A stretch of 64,000 nucleotides of DNA, from contig JAWQEG010000501.1 of NCBI GenBank assembly GCA_033782935.1, positions 2,392,501 through 2,456,500 on the forward strand. The letters are read 5' to 3'. The notes beneath the pieces were generated by a model. That model ran no database searches and was not told the DNA's origin. It saw only the letters and a program-made list of their open reading frames with translations. This DNA comes from Petrolisthes cinctipes. Taxonomy: Eukaryota > Arthropoda > Malacostraca > Decapoda > Porcellanidae. A program made the position numbers and the translations under genes. Below are positions 62,001-64,000 of the stretch, piece by piece. Position 1 is the stretch's first letter, and the number at the start of each line of letters is the position of its first letter.

Positions 62001-64000
62001 AAAACATACTGAAAATCGATCTTTTAGGTGCACAAAAGTCGATATGTGCATGCATCTTCAGTACCCGTTTATATCTCAAATTCTGGCACTAAACACCCGA
62101 AAATTCGATATTTTTTGGTTCCAGAAGCAATCTGTACATGCCTACTCCGTGTTAGAGTATTTTCAAAATTCAGGCCAAAAACATGCTGAAAATCGATATT
62201 TTTGGTGCCCAAAGTCAATATGTGCATGTATCTTCTGTACCCGTTTATATCTCAAATTCAGGCTCAAAACACCCGAAAATTCAATATTCTGGGGTCCAAG
62301 AAGCAATCTGTACATGCCTACTCAGTGCTAGAATATTTTCAGAATATAGGCTAAAAACATGCTAAAAATCGATCTTTTAGGTGCCAAAAGTCAATATGTT
62401 CATGTATCTTCTGTACCCGTTTATATCTCAAATTCAGGCTCAAAACACCCGAAAATTCAATATTTTGGGGTCCCAGAAGCAATCTGTACATGCCTAAACA
62501 GTGCTAGAATATTTTCAAAATATAGGCTAAAAACATGCTAAAAATCGACATTTTAGGTGCCAAAAAATCGATATCTCAAATTCAGTTCCAAAACACCCGA
62601 AAATTCGATATTTAGAGGTCCCAGAAGGTATCTGTACATGCCTACTCCGTGTTAGAGTATTTTCAAAATTCAGGCCCAAAACATGCTGAAAATCGATATT
62701 TTTGGTGCCCAAAGTCAATATGTGCATGTATCTTCTGTACCCGTTTATATCTCAAATTCAGGCTCAAAACACCCGAAAATTCAATTTTTTGGGGTCCCAG
62801 AAGCAATCTGTACAGTGCTAGAATATTTTCAAAATATAGGCTAAAAACATGCTAAAAATCGATCTTTTAGGTGCCAAAAAGTCGATATCTCAAATTCAGT
62901 CCCAAAACACCCGAAAATTCGATATTTAGGGGTACCAGAAGCGATCTGTACATGCCTACTCCGTGTTAGAGTATTTTCAAAATACATGCTCAAAACATAC
63001 TGAAAATCGATCTTTTAGGTGCACAAAAGTCGATATGTGCATGTATCTTCAGTACCCGTTTATATCTCAAATTCAGGCTCAAAACACCCGAAAATTCAAT
63101 ATTTTGGGGTCCCAGAAGCAATCTGTACATGCCTACTCAGTGTTAGAGTATTTTCAAAATACAGGCCGAAAACATGCTGAAAATCGTTATATTAGATGCC
63201 CAAAGTCAATATGTGCATGTATCTTCTGTACTCGTTTATATCTCAAATTCAGGCTCAAAACACCCGAAAATTCAATATTTTGGGGTCCCAGAAGCAATCT
63301 GTACATGCCTACACAGTGCTAGAATATTTTCAAAATATAGGCTAAAAATATGCTAAAAATCGACATTTTAGGTGCCAAAAAATCGATATCTCAAATTCAG
63401 TCCCAAAACACACGAAAATTCGATATTTAGAGGTCCCAGAAGGTATCTGTACATGCTTACTCCGGGTTAGAGTATTTTCAAAATACAGGCCAAAAACATA
63501 CTGAAAATCGATCTTTTAGGTGCACAAAAGTCTATATCTCAAATTCAGTCCCAAAACACCCGAAAATACGATATTTAGGGGTCCCAGAAGCGATCTGTAC
63601 ATGCCTACTCCGTGTTAGAGTATTTTCAAAATACATGCTCAAAACATACTGAAAATCGATCTTTTAGGTGCACAAAAGTCGAAATGTGCATGCATCTTCA
63701 GTACCCGTTTATATCTCAAATTCAGGCTCAAAACACCAGAAAATTCAATATTTTGGGGTCCCAGAAGCAATCTGTACATGCCTTCTCAGTGTTAGAGTAT
63801 TTTCAAAATACAGGCCCAAAACATGCTGAATATCGATATTTTAGATGCCCAAAGTCAATATTCTTCTGTACCCGTTTATATCTCAAATTCAGGCTCAAAA
63901 CACCCGAAAATTCAATATTTTGGGGTCCCAGAAGCAATCTGTACATGCCTAAACACTGCTAGAATATTTTCAAAATATAGGCTAAAAACATGCTAAAAAT
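62001..64000 (+). repeat. Sub-array 7: mixed trimers at the window end, with a C-C junction
   Basis: Two C-type monomers abut at 62391 (GTGCCAAAAGTCAATATG), without the A and B expected between them. An A-A junction lies at 63531. A 9-bp-deleted C occurs near 63857. The array continues to the last base, where a C monomer is cut off by the window end. Confidence 0.82.

Larger units (their letters stand above)
1..64000 (+). repeat. Tandem satellite DNA array, ~176-bp monomer, trimeric higher-order structure
   Basis: The entire window consists of head-to-tail copies of one monomer family, about 148 to 177 bp long. Landmark words recur in order in every monomer: a TCGATAT or TCAATAT start, CAAATTC, AACACCCGAAAATTC, GGTCCCAGAAG, ATCTGTACATGCC, a GTATTTTCAAAATAC-type dyad, AACATGCTG/ACATACTG, and AGGTGCC or AGGTGCAC. 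No inverted monomer, transposon, gene or unique spacer was found. One full C-type monomer counts to 62 G/C of 177 bp (35%). Nucleosome-scale length, AT-richness, lack of insertions and HOR structure are typical of centromeric satellites. Centromere identity is inference; a pericentromeric or heterochromatic-knob array is the alternative. I do not recognise the family. The plus strand is an arbitrary orientation. Confidence 0.98.

Noticed and set aside
1..64000. CRISPR array
   Set aside because: Repeats are 148-177 bp and contiguous, and there are no short repeats separated by unique spacers.
1..64000. Primate alpha satellite
   Set aside because: The length is similar, but a full CENP-B box is not seen and the sequence words do not resemble the alpha consensus as I know it. 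I could not run a database search.
1..64000. tRNA, 5S rRNA or RNA polymerase III control boxes inside the monomer
   Set aside because: The GGTTCGA-type B box is absent (the closest word is AAATTCGATA) and no cloverleaf could be folded by eye.
1..64000. Promoters or terminators from AT-rich words and the 15-bp dyad
   Set aside because: The dyad lacks a following T run and recurs in every monomer. With no gene in the window there is nothing to support a transcription role.

Overview
The whole 64 kb window is one uninterrupted tandem satellite DNA array. I find no protein-coding gene, RNA gene, transposon insertion or unique sequence. Every repeat lies in the same head-to-tail orientation, and both window ends fall inside the array. 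The basic monomer is about 176-177 bp and about 35% GC (62 of 177 counted in one monomer). A shortened 148-bp monomer is interspersed with the full-length ones. The window holds roughly 380 monomers. This is the organisation of a eukaryotic centromeric or pericentromeric satellite. CpG-to-CpA differences between monomer classes suggest a genome with CpG methylation, such as a plant or vertebrate. I do not recognise the satellite family and cannot name the species.

The dominant higher-order repeat (HOR) is a trimer A-B-C of 501 bp (148+176+177), seen cleanly at 1-501 and 2820-3320. A is a full monomer that has lost 29 bp between two copies of the tetranucleotide ATAT. A second common unit of 491 bp carries a C monomer with a 10-bp deletion (for example 3321-3811). 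Rarer forms are A-plus-hybrid dimers of 325 bp, back-to-back A-A pairs, tetramers of 677 bp and an 88-bp half monomer.

Layout: 1-6380 holds 501/491 trimers with 2,819-bp and 1,493-bp periods; 6381-12080 holds mixed trimers, one 677-bp tetramer and one aberrant monomer pair near 8.03-8.12 kb; 12081-18070 is irregular, with A-A pairs and extra full monomers; 18071-24792 holds 501/491 trimers including 491-bp runs; 24793-32438 carries a 2.56-kb block repeated at 5,088 bp; 31031-37848 is two full tandem copies of a 3,409-bp segment; 38675-49560 carries a 4.6-kb block repeated at 6,253 bp, with a different spacer between the copies; 49561-55000 is mixed; 55000-62000 is a nested mosaic with periods of 1,080, 1,642, 2,221 and 3,686 bp; 62001-64000 is mixed.

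Several signals go beyond ordinary tandem repetition. A 15-bp dyad occurs in most monomers, and monomer C differs from A at both arms in a way that preserves the symmetry. A 14-bp alternating purine-pyrimidine tract sits exactly where two independent deletions start. Nested kilobase-scale duplications record recent unequal exchange. All counts and alignments were made by eye. Very similar blocks could also be assembly duplications until read depth is checked.
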